A stretch of DNA of 64,000 bases from JAJZJT01 sp049964655 (GCA_049964655.1 JBMFXC010000003.1:3628-67627), one strand, 5' to 3'; counted from the stretch's first letter, positions 8,697 to 17,718 are shown. Made by a program: numbers and translations. The notes: generated by a model from the letters alone, not told the origin.

Positions 8697-10771
8697 GACG
8701 CCACCTCGGCGAGGCGTTCCCCGAGAGCGCTCGGCTCGCTGACCGGCAGGGTGCACACCGAACCCCGGCAGACGTAGGCCATCCCGTCCTGCCGTTCCGC
8801 GAACAGGGGCGAGGTCGTTCGCTCGCCCCAGACCAGGACGCCGTCGCGTACCCATCGACGCTGGACGACCTCGACGAGGTCCCGCCGGCGTCCGGGGACC
8901 ACGACCTCGGTCGTCCCGCCGGCGAGCAGCTCGGCGGCGAGCAGGGTCGAGGCGACAGCGGTGGGGTGACGGTCGAGGAGCGGAGCGACGAGCGCGACCA
9001 CTCCGGCAGCCGCCTCGGTGAACCGCTCGAGGCCGGAGACGGCTCCCAGGCGGACGAGGGCCACCGCCGCCGTGCCGTTCGCCGAGGGAACGGCACCGTC
9101 GAGGACGTCCTTGGGGCGGGCGATCAACGACTCGGCGTCGTGGCCGGTCGTGAAGAACCCGCCGTGCTCGGGGTCAAAGAACAGCTCGAGGAGGCCGTCG
9201 GCCGTCTCGATGGCCCGCCGCGTCCAGGCGGCCTCCCCGGTCAGCTCGCCGAGGCGGGTGAACGCGTCGACGAGCCAGGCGTAGTCCCCCGCGCAGGCGA
9301 GGTGCCGGGCCGGTTCACCGGGCACCCACGACCGCAGCCACCGGCCGTCATCTCGGCGGGCATGGGCTTCGAGATCGGTGGCGATGGCCACCGCCGCCGA
9401 CGCCCAGGAAGCGTCGCCGCACGCCCCTGCCGCCTCGGCCAGGGAGGAGACGAACATGGCGTTCCACTCGGTGATGACCTTGTCGTCGCGCGCCGGCCGG
9501 GCTCGACGGGCGCGGGCGCGGCCGAGCCAGGCTCGGGCTGCTTCGACGTCGTCGGGGCCGCGGAGCGGGGCGCCTGGAGGTCGACGGAGGACGCTGGCGC
9601 CGGAGGCGAAGGTGCCCGCCGCGGTGACTCCGAAGAACGTCGTCACGGCATCGGGTCCGGCCGTTCCCTCGGGAGCGTCGGCGAGGGCAGCCCCCACCTC
9701 TGCGGGTGTCCAGACGTAGAAGCGCCCCTCGACCCCATCGCTGTCGGCATCCTCGGAGGAGGCAAGCCCTCCGGTGCCGTGGGCCAGGTCGGTGAGGACG
9801 GACGAGACGATGCGGTCGGCCACCCATCGGTAGTCGGGCCGGCCGGTGACCTGCCAGCCGTGGAGAAAGGCTCGCAGCAGCCCGGCCTGGTCGTAGAGCA
9901 TCTTCTCGAAGTGGGGGACCGTCCAGGTGGCGTCGGTCGAGTAGCGGGCGAAGCCGCCGCCGAGGTGGTCGTGGATGCCGCCGGCGGCCAGCGCGTCGAG
10001 GGTGGCGACTGCCATCGACTCGGCTTCGGCGCCGACTGGCCCGGCCAGGGCGCCCCGTCCGGTCCGCCCGGCCGCCGCGGCGTTGAGCAGGACCTCGAGC
10101 AGGACGGGTTGCGGGAACTTCGGCGCCGTCCCGAAGCCACCGTGGTCGGCGTCGAAGGAGCGGGACAGCTCCTCGACGGCCTGGCCGAGCCGGGTTCCCG
10201 GAGCGGGCCCCGGGCTCGTCGGGGCCACCGCGGAGGTGGTCGCCCCGACCCCTGAGGTCGCCCCGGTCAACGTCGTGCGGGCGACGACGGCCTCGGTGAG
10301 GTCGTCGGCCTCGGCCAGGACCTCGGCTCGTCGGTCGTGCCACGCGTCGATGACGGCCCGGAGCACGGTGGTGAACGACGGCATGCCTGGTCGCCCCTGC
10401 GGCGGGAAGTAGGTGCCTCCGAAGAACGGGCGGCCGTCCGGGGTGCAGAAGACGTTGAGGGGCCATCCGCCCGAGCCGGTGAGGGCCGAGACGGCCTCGA
10501 GGTAGATGGCGTCGACGTCCGGGCGTTCCTCTCGGTCGACCTTGACTGCCACGAAGTGCTCGTTGACGAGCTCGGCGACGGCTGGGTCCTCGAAGGACTC
10601 GTGGGCCATCACGTGGCACCAGTGGCACGAGGCGTAGCCGATCGACACGAAGACCGGGACGTCTCGCCGGCGAGCTTCGACAAAGGGGTCCTCTCCCCAT
10701 GCCTGCCACTGGACCGGGTTGGAGGCGTGCTGGCGGAGGTACGGGCTCGTCTCGTCGGCGAGGCGGTTCAC
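8693..10771 (-). CDS. Thioredoxin domain-containing protein, YyaL/SSP411 family (DUF255)
   Basis: The 692-residue protein has an N-terminal thioredoxin-like domain with the family hallmark ASCHWCHVM (C49, C52), then GGWPLNVFCTPDGRPFFGGTYFPP. A long alpha/alpha-barrel region resembling N-acylglucosamine epimerases follows, including GGIHDHLGGGFARYSTDATW and PHFEKMLYDQAGLLRAF. Full length matches the YyaL/spermatogenesis-associated 20 family, whose biochemical role remains poorly defined; redox or carbohydrate functions have been proposed. The GTG start follows a TAGCAT box by 7 nt. The gene diverges from the SDR gene and its stop overlaps the next start as GTGA. Confidence 0.9.
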   Translation of the reverse strand: MNRLADETSPYLRQHASNPVQWQAWGEDPFVEARRRDVPVFVSIGYASCHWCHVMAHESFEDPAVAELVNEHFVAVKVDREERPDVDAIYLEAVSALTGSGGWPLNVFCTPDGRPFFGGTYFPPQGRPGMPSFTTVLRAVIDAWHDRRAEVLAEADDLTEAVVARTTLTGATSGVGATTSAVAPTSPGPAPGTRLGQAVEELSRSFDADHGGFGTAPKFPQPVLLEVLLNAAAAGRTGRGALAGPVGAEAESMAVATLDALAAGGIHDHLGGGFARYSTDATWTVPHFEKMLYDQAGLLRAFLHGWQVTGRPDYRWVADRIVSSVLTDLAHGTGGLASSEDADSDGVEGRFYVWTPAEVGAALADAPEGTAGPDAVTTFFGVTAAGTFASGASVLRRPPGAPLRGPDDVEAARAWLGRARARRARPARDDKVITEWNAMFVSSLAEAAGACGDASWASAAVAIATDLEAHARRDDGRWLRSWVPGEPARHLACAGDYAWLVDAFTRLGELTGEAAWTRRAIETADGLLELFFDPEHGGFFTTGHDAESLIARPKDVLDGAVPSANGTAAVALVRLGAVSGLERFTEAAAGVVALVAPLLDRHPTAVASTLLAAELLAGGTTEVVVPGRRRDLVEVVQRRWVRDGVLVWGERTTSPLFAERQDGMAYVCRGSVCTLPVSEPSALGERLAEVAS

Positions 10772-10784
10772 GGCGCCGATGCTA
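10772..10784 (-). promoter_or_regulatory. Leaderless -10 box of yyaL-like gene
   Basis: TAGCAT (10784-10779, minus strand), then 7 nt, then the GTG start. Confidence 0.5.
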
Positions 10785-10907
10785 GGGCTCCCGCCCTGCG
10801 GTCGGAGCCCGCCTGCCGCGTTGGTGGTGGGCGGGGAGCGATGCGGGCGGTAGCCCTCCGTGACGACCTCCAGTGAACCAGGCGGTGCAGCGCCGGTGCG
10901 CCGGGCC

Positions 10908-10920
10908 TAGGGTTGCGCCC
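10908..10920 (+). promoter_or_regulatory. Leaderless -10 box of the SDR gene
   Basis: TAGGGT (10908-10913), then 7 nt, then the ATG at 10921. No Shine-Dalgarno sequence is present. Confidence 0.5.
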
Positions 10921-11703
10921 ATGGAGCTCAGGTTGGACGGTCGGCGCGCGCTGGTGACCGGCGCGTCGAGGGGGATCGGCCAGGCCATCGCCGCCATCTT
11001 CGCCGAGGCAGGAGCGTCGGTGCTGCTGACCTCGCGCAAGGAGGCGGGCCTGGCCGAGGCGGCTGCAGCCATCGAGCAGGGTCTCCCCGAGCGATCGGGC
11101 GCGGTGGCCTACGAGGTGGCCAACGTGGGCGAGCCGTCCGACGCCGAACGGTGCGTGGCCGCCATGGTCGAACGTTTCGGTGGGATCGACATCCTGGTCA
11201 ACAACGCCGCGACGAGCCCGTACTACGGGCCGCTGATGGACCTCGACCGCCCCCGGGCCGACAAGACAGTCCGGGTCAACCAGTCGGCCGTCGTCGAGTG
11301 GACGCAAGCGGCCTGGCGCGCCGGGCTCGCCGAAGGCGGCGGCGTGGTCTTGAACGTCGCCTCCATCGGGGGCCTCTCCGTCGAGCCGGGCATCGGCTGG
11401 TACAACGTGACGAAGGCTGCCGTCATCCAGCTCACCCGGCAGCTCGCCGCCGAGCTCGCTCCCGACGTGCGCGTCAACGCCCTCGCTCCCGGGCTGGTCA
11501 AGACGCAGCTGGCCCGTGCCCTGTGGGAGCCCGGCGAGGAGACCATCGTCGGTCGCCTGCCGCTCCGTCGGCTCGGGCTCCCCGAGGACATCGCCCGTGC
11601 CGCCCTCTTCCTCTGCTCGGACGCCGCCTCGTGGATCACCGGCCACACCCTGGTCGTCGACGGCGGGGCGCTGGTCACGCCGAGCGGGGGTGTCGTCGCC
11701 TGA
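10921..11703 (+). CDS. SDR family NAD(P)-dependent oxidoreductase
   Basis: A classical short-chain dehydrogenase/reductase of 260 residues. The cofactor glycine motif TGASRGIG is at 13-20 and NNAA at 95-98. The catalytic tetrad is complete: N120, S148 (NVASIGG), Y161 and K165 (YNVTK). The C-terminal GHTLVVDGGA is typical. SK after the glycine motif suggests NADP preference by analogy, but the substrate is unknown. The chosen ATG gives a standard N-terminus and lies 7 nt after a -10-like box. It converges on menE, with 52 bp between stops. Its proximity to menaquinone genes may be accidental. Confidence 0.88.
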   Translation: MELRLDGRRALVTGASRGIGQAIAAIFAEAGASVLLTSRKEAGLAEAAAAIEQGLPERSGAVAYEVANVGEPSDAERCVAAMVERFGGIDILVNNAATSPYYGPLMDLDRPRADKTVRVNQSAVVEWTQAAWRAGLAEGGGVVLNVASIGGLSVEPGIGWYNVTKAAVIQLTRQLAAELAPDVRVNALAPGLVKTQLARALWEPGEETIVGRLPLRRLGLPEDIARAALFLCSDAASWITGHTLVVDGGALVTPSGGVVA

Positions 11704-11755
11704 CCATCGGACGGCCGGTGGCGCCCTCGACGCACCGGATCAGGGACGCACCGGA

Positions 11756-12880
11756 TCACGACAACGCGCTGCGCCGCACCTTGCCCGTCGAGGTGCGGGG
11801 TAGGGACGTGCACACCTCGAGCTCCTTCGGCGCCGCCCAGGGGGCGAGCTCGGCTCGGACCGCTTCGGTGACGTCCCCGAGGGACGGTGGGCGGTCGGGG
11901 TCGGCGGCCACCACCCAGGCGACCACCCGCTCACCCCAGTGCGGATCGGGCCGCTTCCACACGGCAGCCTCGGCGATCGAGGGAAGGCCGAGCAGGACTC
12001 GCTCGACGGCGGCGGGCCACACCTTCTCGCCCCCGGTGACGACCACCTCGGCGAGGCGTCCGTGCACGACGAGCCGGTCGCCGTCCAGGTGCCCGCCGTC
12101 ACCGGTGGGGAACCAGCCGCCGTCGAGGAACGGTCGGGTGCCGTCGCGGTAGGCGCGCAGCAGGGTCGGGCCGCGCACCAGCACTTCGCCGTCGCTGCCG
12201 AGTGCTCCGTCTCCGATGCGGACCTCCACGCCGTCGAGGGGTAGCCCGTCGTAGACGATGCCGGAGCCGGTCTCGGTCATCCCGTAGGTGGTGACGACGT
12301 TGGCGGCCAGGTCGGAGGGCGGAGCTGCACCACCGAGGAGCACGGCCCGGTAGGCGGAGATGTCCGCCTGCCTGAGCGCGGTGGCAACCAGGGAGACGAG
12401 CGTCGCCCCTCGGCGTGCCGCCTCCTCGACGCGAGCCGCCTCGAAGCGCTCGTGCACCTCGACCGGGGTGCCGGTGACGAGGGCCCGGGTGAGCACGGCC
12501 AGGCCGCCGACGTGGGCGAAGGGAAGGCAGGCCACCCATCGATCGGTGGCGGGATCGACCCCGAGGCGTTCGGAGGTGGCCCAGGCCGAGGCGGCGATGG
12601 CGTCGTGGGTGAGTACCACGCCCTTGGGGTCGCCGGTGGTCCCGCTCGTGCCCACCACGAGAGCGTCACCTGGCTCGACGGGACGACCACCGGGGAGGTG
12701 GTGCGCCCCGGTGGCGTCGACCAGCCGGGTCGGTCCCACAGCTTCGACCAGACGGACCCGGGCCGCATGCGGCAGGCGGCGGTCGAGGGGGAGGACGGCG
12801 TCGCCGTCGTCCCAGGCGCGGCGGAGGGCGTCGACGAAGGCGGGACCCGGGTCGAGGTCGAGCGCAACGAGCTGGTGCAC
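11756..12880 (-). CDS. menE: o-Succinylbenzoate-CoA ligase-like AMP-dependent synthetase
   Basis: A 374-residue adenylate-forming enzyme. Its P-loop is GTSGTTGDPKG (77-87), followed by TTYGMTETGSG (about 207-217), FPTGDGGHLDGDRLVVHGR with the hinge region, GEKVWP, and a C-terminal lysine region PRTSTGKVRRS. MenE activates o-succinylbenzoate to its CoA thioester through an acyl-adenylate. The protein is shorter than most ligases because little precedes the P-loop domain, as in other actinobacterial MenE proteins. Assignment rests on the neighbouring menB, menA, menH and menD. The GTG start follows a TACGCT box by 6 nt and is divergent from menB. Confidence 0.82.
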   Translation of the reverse strand: MHQLVALDLDPGPAFVDALRRAWDDGDAVLPLDRRLPHAARVRLVEAVGPTRLVDATGAHHLPGGRPVEPGDALVVGTSGTTGDPKGVVLTHDAIAASAWATSERLGVDPATDRWVACLPFAHVGGLAVLTRALVTGTPVEVHERFEAARVEEAARRGATLVSLVATALRQADISAYRAVLLGGAAPPSDLAANVVTTYGMTETGSGIVYDGLPLDGVEVRIGDGALGSDGEVLVRGPTLLRAYRDGTRPFLDGGWFPTGDGGHLDGDRLVVHGRLAEVVVTGGEKVWPAAVERVLLGLPSIAEAAVWKRPDPHWGERVVAWVVAADPDRPPSLGDVTEAVRAELAPWAAPKELEVCTSLPRTSTGKVRRSALS

Positions 12881-12892
12881 GGCGCTAGCGTA
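12881..12892 (-). promoter_or_regulatory. Leaderless -10 box of menE
   Basis: TACGCT (12892-12887, minus strand), then 6 nt, then the GTG start. Confidence 0.5.
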
Positions 12893-12902
12893 GCGACCGT
12901 GC

Positions 12903-12914
12903 GAGTTATAACTC
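12903..12914. promoter_or_regulatory. AT-rich palindrome between menE and menB
   Basis: GAGTTATAACTC is a perfect 12-bp palindrome in otherwise GC-rich DNA, 22 bp upstream of menE and about 80 bp upstream of menB. It could be an operator or a symmetric -10 region serving both directions. Confidence 0.4.
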
Positions 12915-12993
12915 TCGGAGTAAATGGTCGAACGGTTGGTGGCCGACGGGGCACCGGCAGCGCGGCGTTCCGTCCAGGCGCCGGAGTGACCCG

Positions 12994-13908
12994 GTGAGCG
13001 CCGGTAGCCCTTCTGGGTCCCGCACGGTGATCACCGGCCCGCCGGTCGATCCGGTGGCCGAGCACCGGGGGACGCCCCTGCCGGCGTGGGAGACGCGCCG
13101 TTCGTACGGCGACATCCGCTACGAAGTGGCCGACGGGATCGCCAAGGTGACGATCTGCCGGCCAGAGGTACGCAATGCCTTCCGGCCCCAGACGCTCTTC
13201 GAGCTGTCGGATGCCTTCGCCGACGCCCGTGACGACCCGTCGGTGGGGGTGGTGGTCCTGACCGGCGAGGGTCCCGACGCCTTCTGTTCGGGGGGCGACC
13301 AGATGATCCGGGGAGACGACGGCTACCTCGGTGACGACGACGTGGCCCGGCGCGGGATCGGGCGTCTGAACGTGTTGGACCTTCAGGTCCAGATCCGCCG
13401 TCTGCCCAAGCCGGTGGTGGCGATGGTGGCCGGGTACGCCATCGGCGGGGGCCACATCCTCCATCTCGTCTGCGACCTGACCATCGCCGCCGACAACGCC
13501 CGCTTCGGCCAGACCGGGCCGAAGGTCGGCAGCTTCGACGGTGGCTACGGCGTCAGCCTGCTGGCCCGCACCATCGGACTGAAGCGGGCGAAGGAGGTGT
13601 GGTTCCTCTGTCGCCAGTACGACGCACAGACCGCGCTCCAGTGGGGGCTGGTCAACACTGTCGTCCCGCTGGCCGAGCTCGAGACCGAGACGGTGGCGTG
13701 GTGCCGACGCATGCTGTCGCTGTCCCCTCTCGCCTTGCGCATGCTGAAGGGAGGTATCCATGCCGCCGACGACGGACTGGCCGGGCTGCAGCAGTTCGCC
13801 GGCGACGCCACCATGCTCTTCTACATGAGCGAGGAGGGGCAGGAGGGTCGCAACGCCTTCCAGGAGCACCGGCCACCCGACTTCAGCCGGTTCCCGCGGC
13901 GTCCGTGA
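12994..13908 (+). CDS. menB: 1,4-Dihydroxy-2-naphthoyl-CoA synthase
   Basis: A crotonase-fold enzyme of 304 residues, similar in length to mycobacterial MenB. It cyclises o-succinylbenzoyl-CoA to dihydroxynaphthoyl-CoA in menaquinone synthesis. MenB-specific blocks are RPEVRNAFRP (about 54-63), FCSGGDQ (about 104-110), the oxyanion-hole region GYAIGGGHILHLVCD, and GQTGPKVGSFDGGYG with the catalytic Asp. The C-terminus ends PPDFSRFPRRP, typical for MenB. GGAG lies 7 nt before the GTG start. The stop overlaps the menA start as GTGA. Confidence 0.95.
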   Translation: MSAGSPSGSRTVITGPPVDPVAEHRGTPLPAWETRRSYGDIRYEVADGIAKVTICRPEVRNAFRPQTLFELSDAFADARDDPSVGVVVLTGEGPDAFCSGGDQMIRGDDGYLGDDDVARRGIGRLNVLDLQVQIRRLPKPVVAMVAGYAIGGGHILHLVCDLTIAADNARFGQTGPKVGSFDGGYGVSLLARTIGLKRAKEVWFLCRQYDAQTALQWGLVNTVVPLAELETETVAWCRRMLSLSPLALRMLKGGIHAADDGLAGLQQFAGDATMLFYMSEEGQEGRNAFQEHRPPDFSRFPRRP

Positions 13909-14912
13909 CCGACGCCCCGGCGGGGCAGGTGGCTCCCGCGACCACGGTCCGACCCGACCCCGGCCGGATAGGGCGGTGGGTGGCCGGTGCCCGGCCGCGC
14001 ACCCTGCCGGCCGCCCTCGTCCCGGTGCTGGTGGGGTCCGCTGCCGCACACCCCTTCGTCCAGCTGGTCGACGGACGAGGTGGTCCGACCGGGACCGGGG
14101 GGAGCATGGCCCAGCTCGGTCGTGTCGTCGCCGCGCTGGTGGTGGCGCTCGCCATCCAGGTCGGGACGAACTACGCCAACGACTACTCCGACGGCGCCCG
14201 GGGCACCGACGCCGGACGGGTCGGCCCGCTCCGGCTGGTCGGGTCAGGGCTCGCCTCGCCGACCTCGGTCAAGGTGGCAGCCCTGCTGTCCTTCGGCGTG
14301 GCCGGCGTGGCCGGGCTGGCGCTTGCCGCCGCGACCTCGTGGTGGGTCGTGGCCGTCGGTGCGGCGTGCCTGGCAGCGGGGTGGCTCTACACCGGTGGTC
14401 CGCGTCCCTACGGCTACCTCGGGCTCGGCGAGGTGTTCGTCTTCGCGTTCTTCGGTCTGGTGGCAACCGAGGGGACGTACTACGTCGAGACCGGGCACCT
14501 CTCGGCGGGCGGTCCGCTGGCCGGCGCAGTGGCCGCCGGGCTCCTGGCCGCCGCGCTGCTCGACGCCAACAACCTTCGCGACCTGACCGGCGATGCCGTC
14601 GCTGGCAAGCGGACGTTGGCGGTACGGCTGGGCCGTCGCCGCGCCGGCCTGCTCACCGCCGCGCTCCTCGCTCTTCCCTTCGTCGTGGTCGCGGTCTGGG
14701 CCGTCTCGACTGCCCCGACCGCAGGGTCGGCCCGGACGGCCGTCGGCCCGTTCCTGCCGCTCCTGGCCCTCCCGCTGGTCGTCGGCCCGCTCCGGCTCGC
14801 CGTTGGTGGCGCCACCGGCCGGGACCTGCTTCCCCTTCTCGGGGCGACGGCTCGCCTCCAGCTCGTGGTGGGGCTCCTGGTGGCTGTCGGGTTGTGGTTG
14901 GCGACGCCGTGA
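13905..14912 (+). CDS. menA: 1,4-Dihydroxy-2-naphthoate polyprenyltransferase
   Basis: A UbiA-superfamily membrane prenyltransferase of 335 residues with about eight or nine hydrophobic helices. It joins the polyprenyl tail to dihydroxynaphthoate. The first Asp-rich motif is NYANDYSDGARGTD; the second is DANNLRDLTGD. The N-terminal GRIGRWVAGARPRTLPAALVPVLVG is characteristic of MenA. The GTG start overlaps the menB stop by 4 bp, so the two are probably translationally coupled. An in-frame upstream extension lies entirely inside menB and was discarded. Confidence 0.93.
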   Translation: MTDAPAGQVAPATTVRPDPGRIGRWVAGARPRTLPAALVPVLVGSAAAHPFVQLVDGRGGPTGTGGSMAQLGRVVAALVVALAIQVGTNYANDYSDGARGTDAGRVGPLRLVGSGLASPTSVKVAALLSFGVAGVAGLALAAATSWWVVAVGAACLAAGWLYTGGPRPYGYLGLGEVFVFAFFGLVATEGTYYVETGHLSAGGPLAGAVAAGLLAAALLDANNLRDLTGDAVAGKRTLAVRLGRRRAGLLTAALLALPFVVVAVWAVSTAPTAGSARTAVGPFLPLLALPLVVGPLRLAVGGATGRDLLPLLGATARLQLVVGLLVAVGLWLATP

Positions 14913-14962
14913 CGGGGGCATGGGCTCGCCGAGGCTGCCGGTCGTGGCGGGCAGCACCGGTC

Positions 14963-15778
14963 TCAGGCACCGAAGTCCCGGATGGCGGCAGCCACGTCCC
15001 CTGGGCGCTCGAGGTGCACGGCGTGCCCGGCGCCAGGAACGCTGACGTGGGCGGCCTTCGGGCCGATCGCCGCCACCATTTGACGGGCGATGGCGTCGAA
15101 CTTGGCATCCTCGGCGCCGGTGATCACCAGCACTGGCATGGCGAGGCTGGCCAGCTCGGCCCACAGGGGCAGTTGAGTGCCCGTCCCGGCCAGTCGCAGG
15201 CTCGACGCGAGGCCGGCAGCCGAGTTTCGTCGTCGCTCGGAGAGCGCGTCGGCCTCGGGCGGGAGCGAGGCGAAGAGCGGCTGGGCGAGCCAACGACGCA
15301 GGAAGGCGTCTCGGCGCTCGGCGTCGCCTGCTGGGTCCGCCCCCGGCGGGTCGAGCTCGTCGGCCAACGCCTCGTCGGCGGCTCGACGGGCAGCTCGCTC
15401 GTCGGCGTCGACGATCCCCGGTGTGGTGGAGAGGAGCACGAGCCGGTCGACCAGCTCCGGGGTGCGCAGGGCGAGGTGGAGGCAGAAGCGGCCGCCCATC
15501 GAGTAGCCGACGTAGGAACCCGCACCGCCAGCGTCGGCGAGGAGCCGCGCGCCGGTCGGGAGGTCGGCGGCGATTCCGGAAGAGCCGCCGTGGCCAGGAA
15601 GGTCGACGAGGAGGAGCCGGTGGTCAGCGGCCAGGTCGTCAGCCACGGGCCCCCAGGCCCCTCGGGTCTGGGTGAACCCGTGGGCGAGCACGAGCGGAGG
15701 GCCGGTCGTCCCCCGTCGATCGGAGGCGAGCCGGCCCCCCGGTGGCCCGGTTGCCGCTGTCGAGCGTGGCGGTGCCAT
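14963..15778 (-). CDS. menH: Alpha/beta hydrolase, probable MenH (SHCHC synthase)
   Basis: A 271-residue alpha/beta hydrolase. The oxyanion region is LAHGFTQTRGAW (about 31-42), the nucleophile is S93 in VGYSMGGR, the acid is in ITGAEDAKFD, and the catalytic His is in PGAGHAVHLERP. GYSMGGR together with the HGF motif matches MenH, which eliminates pyruvate from SEPHCHC. It lies among menE, menB, menA and menD, which supports this role over a generic esterase. The ATG at 15778 lies 8 nt after a TACGCT box; an in-frame start at 15823 would overlap the menD coding start and has no support. It converges on menA. Confidence 0.75.
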   Translation of the reverse strand: MAPPRSTAATGPPGGRLASDRRGTTGPPLVLAHGFTQTRGAWGPVADDLAADHRLLLVDLPGHGGSSGIAADLPTGARLLADAGGAGSYVGYSMGGRFCLHLALRTPELVDRLVLLSTTPGIVDADERAARRAADEALADELDPPGADPAGDAERRDAFLRRWLAQPLFASLPPEADALSERRRNSAAGLASSLRLAGTGTQLPLWAELASLAMPVLVITGAEDAKFDAIARQMVAAIGPKAAHVSVPGAGHAVHLERPGDVAAAIRDFGA

Positions 15779-15792
15779 GGCCGACGAGCGTA
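15779..15792 (-). promoter_or_regulatory. -10-like box of menH
   Basis: TACGCT (15792-15787, minus strand), then 8 nt, then the menH ATG. The menD start at 15837 leaves room for divergent promoters. Confidence 0.4.
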
Positions 15793-15836
15793 CCGAGCCG
15801 TCCGTTCCGGCGGGCCAGCGCAACGGGCGTCACGAC

Positions 15837-17621
15837 ATGCCTGAGCCGCCGCGCCCAGCGGACGTCCAGGCGGCCTTCGCCGCAACCGTCGCTGACGAGC
15901 TGGTCCGCGCCGGCGCCTGGCGGGCGGTGGTCTGCCCCGGTTCGCGCTCGACGCCCCTCGCCCTCGCCCTCGCCGACCACCCCGGCGTCGACGTCCTCGT
16001 CCGGGTCGACGAACGCTCGGCGGCCTTCGTTGCCCTGGGTGCAGGGCTCGCCACCGGCCGACCGGCCGTGCTGGTGACCACCAGTGGCACGGCCGCCGCC
16101 GAGGCCCACGCCGCAGTCGTAGAGGCCGACCTCGCCGGGGTCCCACTGCTCGTCTGCACGGCCGACCGGCCCGTCGAACTGCGGGACGTCGGAGCCCCCC
16201 AGGCGATCGACCAGGTCCACCTCTACGGGCGGTCCGTCCGCTGGTTCGTCGACACGGGCGTGCCTGACGTCGCCGGCCGGCCGGCGTGGCGGTCGATTGC
16301 CTCCCGGGCGGTTGCCGAAGCGGTCTCGTCTCGCTCCGGCCCCGGTCCGGTCCATATGAACGTCCCGCTGCGGGAACCGTTGCTCGGGGACGCCGCTGCC
16401 GGCGGCATCCCGTCCGGCCGCCCCGGCGGCGAGCCGTTCCACCGACGCGACCGCTCGACGGCTCCCCCGGTGGGAGCCGTCGAGCGGTTGACGGGGGCCA
16501 TAGCCGGCCGGCGCGGGCTCGTGGTGGCCGGGTTCGGTTGCGGAGACCCCGAAGACGTGCTCGGTCTGGCCCGACTGGCCGGGTGGCCCGTCCTCGCCGA
16601 CCCGCGTTCGGGGGTGCGCGTCGATGGCGCCGGCGTCGTCGCGATGGCCGACGCCCTGGTGCGCGCCGATGGCTTCGTGGCCTCACACCGTCCCGACCTG
16701 ATCGTGCGCTTGGGTGGCCCCTGGGCCTCCCGTGCCGTCGAGACCTTCGTGGCGGACGCCGTTCGAGGGGGGGCCGAACTGGTGGTGGTGGACGCCAGCG
16801 CTCGTTGGGCCGACCCTGCCCACCTCGCCGACGAGCTCGTCTCCTGTGACCCGGGTGCACTGTGCCGTGCCGTGGTCGGGGCTCGGGAGGGCCAGGTGGA
16901 GCGGGTGGCCGGCTGGGTCGAGGCATGGGAGCGGGCCGAGCAGGTGGCCCGGTTGGTGGTCGCGGAGCAGTGCGGGCGAGGTCCGCTGACCGAGCCCGCC
17001 CTGGCCTACCGCCTTGTCGACGCGCTCGGGGAGGACGCACACCTCGTGGTGTCCTCTTCGATGCCCGTGCGGGACGTCGAGGCGTTCGCTCCGGTGCGCG
17101 GCGCAGCGCCGCGGGTCTTGGCCAATCGCGGCGCCAACGGGATCGACGGCGTCGTCTCGACGGCGATCGGGGTCGCCTGGGCCGGGGGGCGCCCGACGGT
17201 CGCCCTGGTCGGAGACGTGGCCTTTCTCCACGACGTGTCGGCCCTCGAAGGGCACCACGCCCCCGGCGGCCTCGGTGAACGGGGCGCGTCGTGCACGGTG
17301 GTGGTGGCCGACAACGGCGGTGGCGGCATCTTCTCATTTCTGCCGCAGGCCCGACTGTTGGGCACCGAACGGTTCGAGACGCTGTTTGGAACCCCCCGCG
17401 GCGTCGACGTGGCCGCCGTCGCCGCGGGCTTCGGGCTGGCTACCACGTCGATCGGGCCGGAGGACGGCGAGCGGGCGCTCGTCGACGCGTTGGCCGGCAC
17501 GGTCGGCGCGCCTGGGGTGCACGTCATCTCGGTCCGGCTCCCCGGCCGGTCCGAGAACGTCGTCGCCCACGAGGCCGTCCTGTCGGCCGTCGTCGCCGCT
17601 GTCGACCAGCTCGGCGGGTAG
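15837..17621 (+). CDS. menD: 2-Succinyl-5-enolpyruvyl-6-hydroxy-3-cyclohexene-1-carboxylate synthase
   Basis: A thiamine diphosphate enzyme of 594 residues that adds a succinyl-semialdehyde unit from 2-oxoglutarate to isochorismate, the first committed menaquinone step. MenD hallmarks are CPGSRSTPLALALADH near residue 40, VRVDERSAAFVALG with the catalytic Glu, VTTSGTAAAE, and CTADRPVELRDVGAPQAIDQ. The C-terminal ThDP-binding part has GDVAFLHD and DNGGGGIFSF. I prefer the ATG at 15837, because it puts the conserved core about 20 residues from the N-terminus. ATG at 15777 is possible but would overlap the menH start codon. isochorismate synthase and menC are not in this window. Confidence 0.92.
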   Translation: MPEPPRPADVQAAFAATVADELVRAGAWRAVVCPGSRSTPLALALADHPGVDVLVRVDERSAAFVALGAGLATGRPAVLVTTSGTAAAEAHAAVVEADLAGVPLLVCTADRPVELRDVGAPQAIDQVHLYGRSVRWFVDTGVPDVAGRPAWRSIASRAVAEAVSSRSGPGPVHMNVPLREPLLGDAAAGGIPSGRPGGEPFHRRDRSTAPPVGAVERLTGAIAGRRGLVVAGFGCGDPEDVLGLARLAGWPVLADPRSGVRVDGAGVVAMADALVRADGFVASHRPDLIVRLGGPWASRAVETFVADAVRGGAELVVVDASARWADPAHLADELVSCDPGALCRAVVGAREGQVERVAGWVEAWERAEQVARLVVAEQCGRGPLTEPALAYRLVDALGEDAHLVVSSSMPVRDVEAFAPVRGAAPRVLANRGANGIDGVVSTAIGVAWAGGRPTVALVGDVAFLHDVSALEGHHAPGGLGERGASCTVVVADNGGGGIFSFLPQARLLGTERFETLFGTPRGVDVAAVAAGFGLATTSIGPEDGERALVDALAGTVGAPGVHVISVRLPGRSENVVAHEAVLSAVVAAVDQLGG

Positions 17622-17660
17622 CAGCGGCTCAGCCGGCAGCGGTTTAGCGGTTCAGCGGGC

Positions 17661-17718
17661 AGCTGGCCGTCGGCAGCAGCTCAGCCGGCAGCTGGCCGTC
17701 GGCAGCAGCTCAGCCGGC
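17661..17718. repeat. 29-bp tandem repeat over a gene 3' end
   Basis: Two perfect 29-bp copies (17661-17689 and 17690-17718). Degenerate CAGC-rich copies extend back to about 17622. The stop codon of the carotenoid oxygenase gene (17710-17712) lies inside the second copy. Confidence 0.9.

Noticed and set aside
15777..15836. ATG at 15777 as the menD start
   Set aside because: It overlaps the menH start codon and adds 20 non-conserved residues; 15837 fits the family N-terminus better, although it cannot be excluded.
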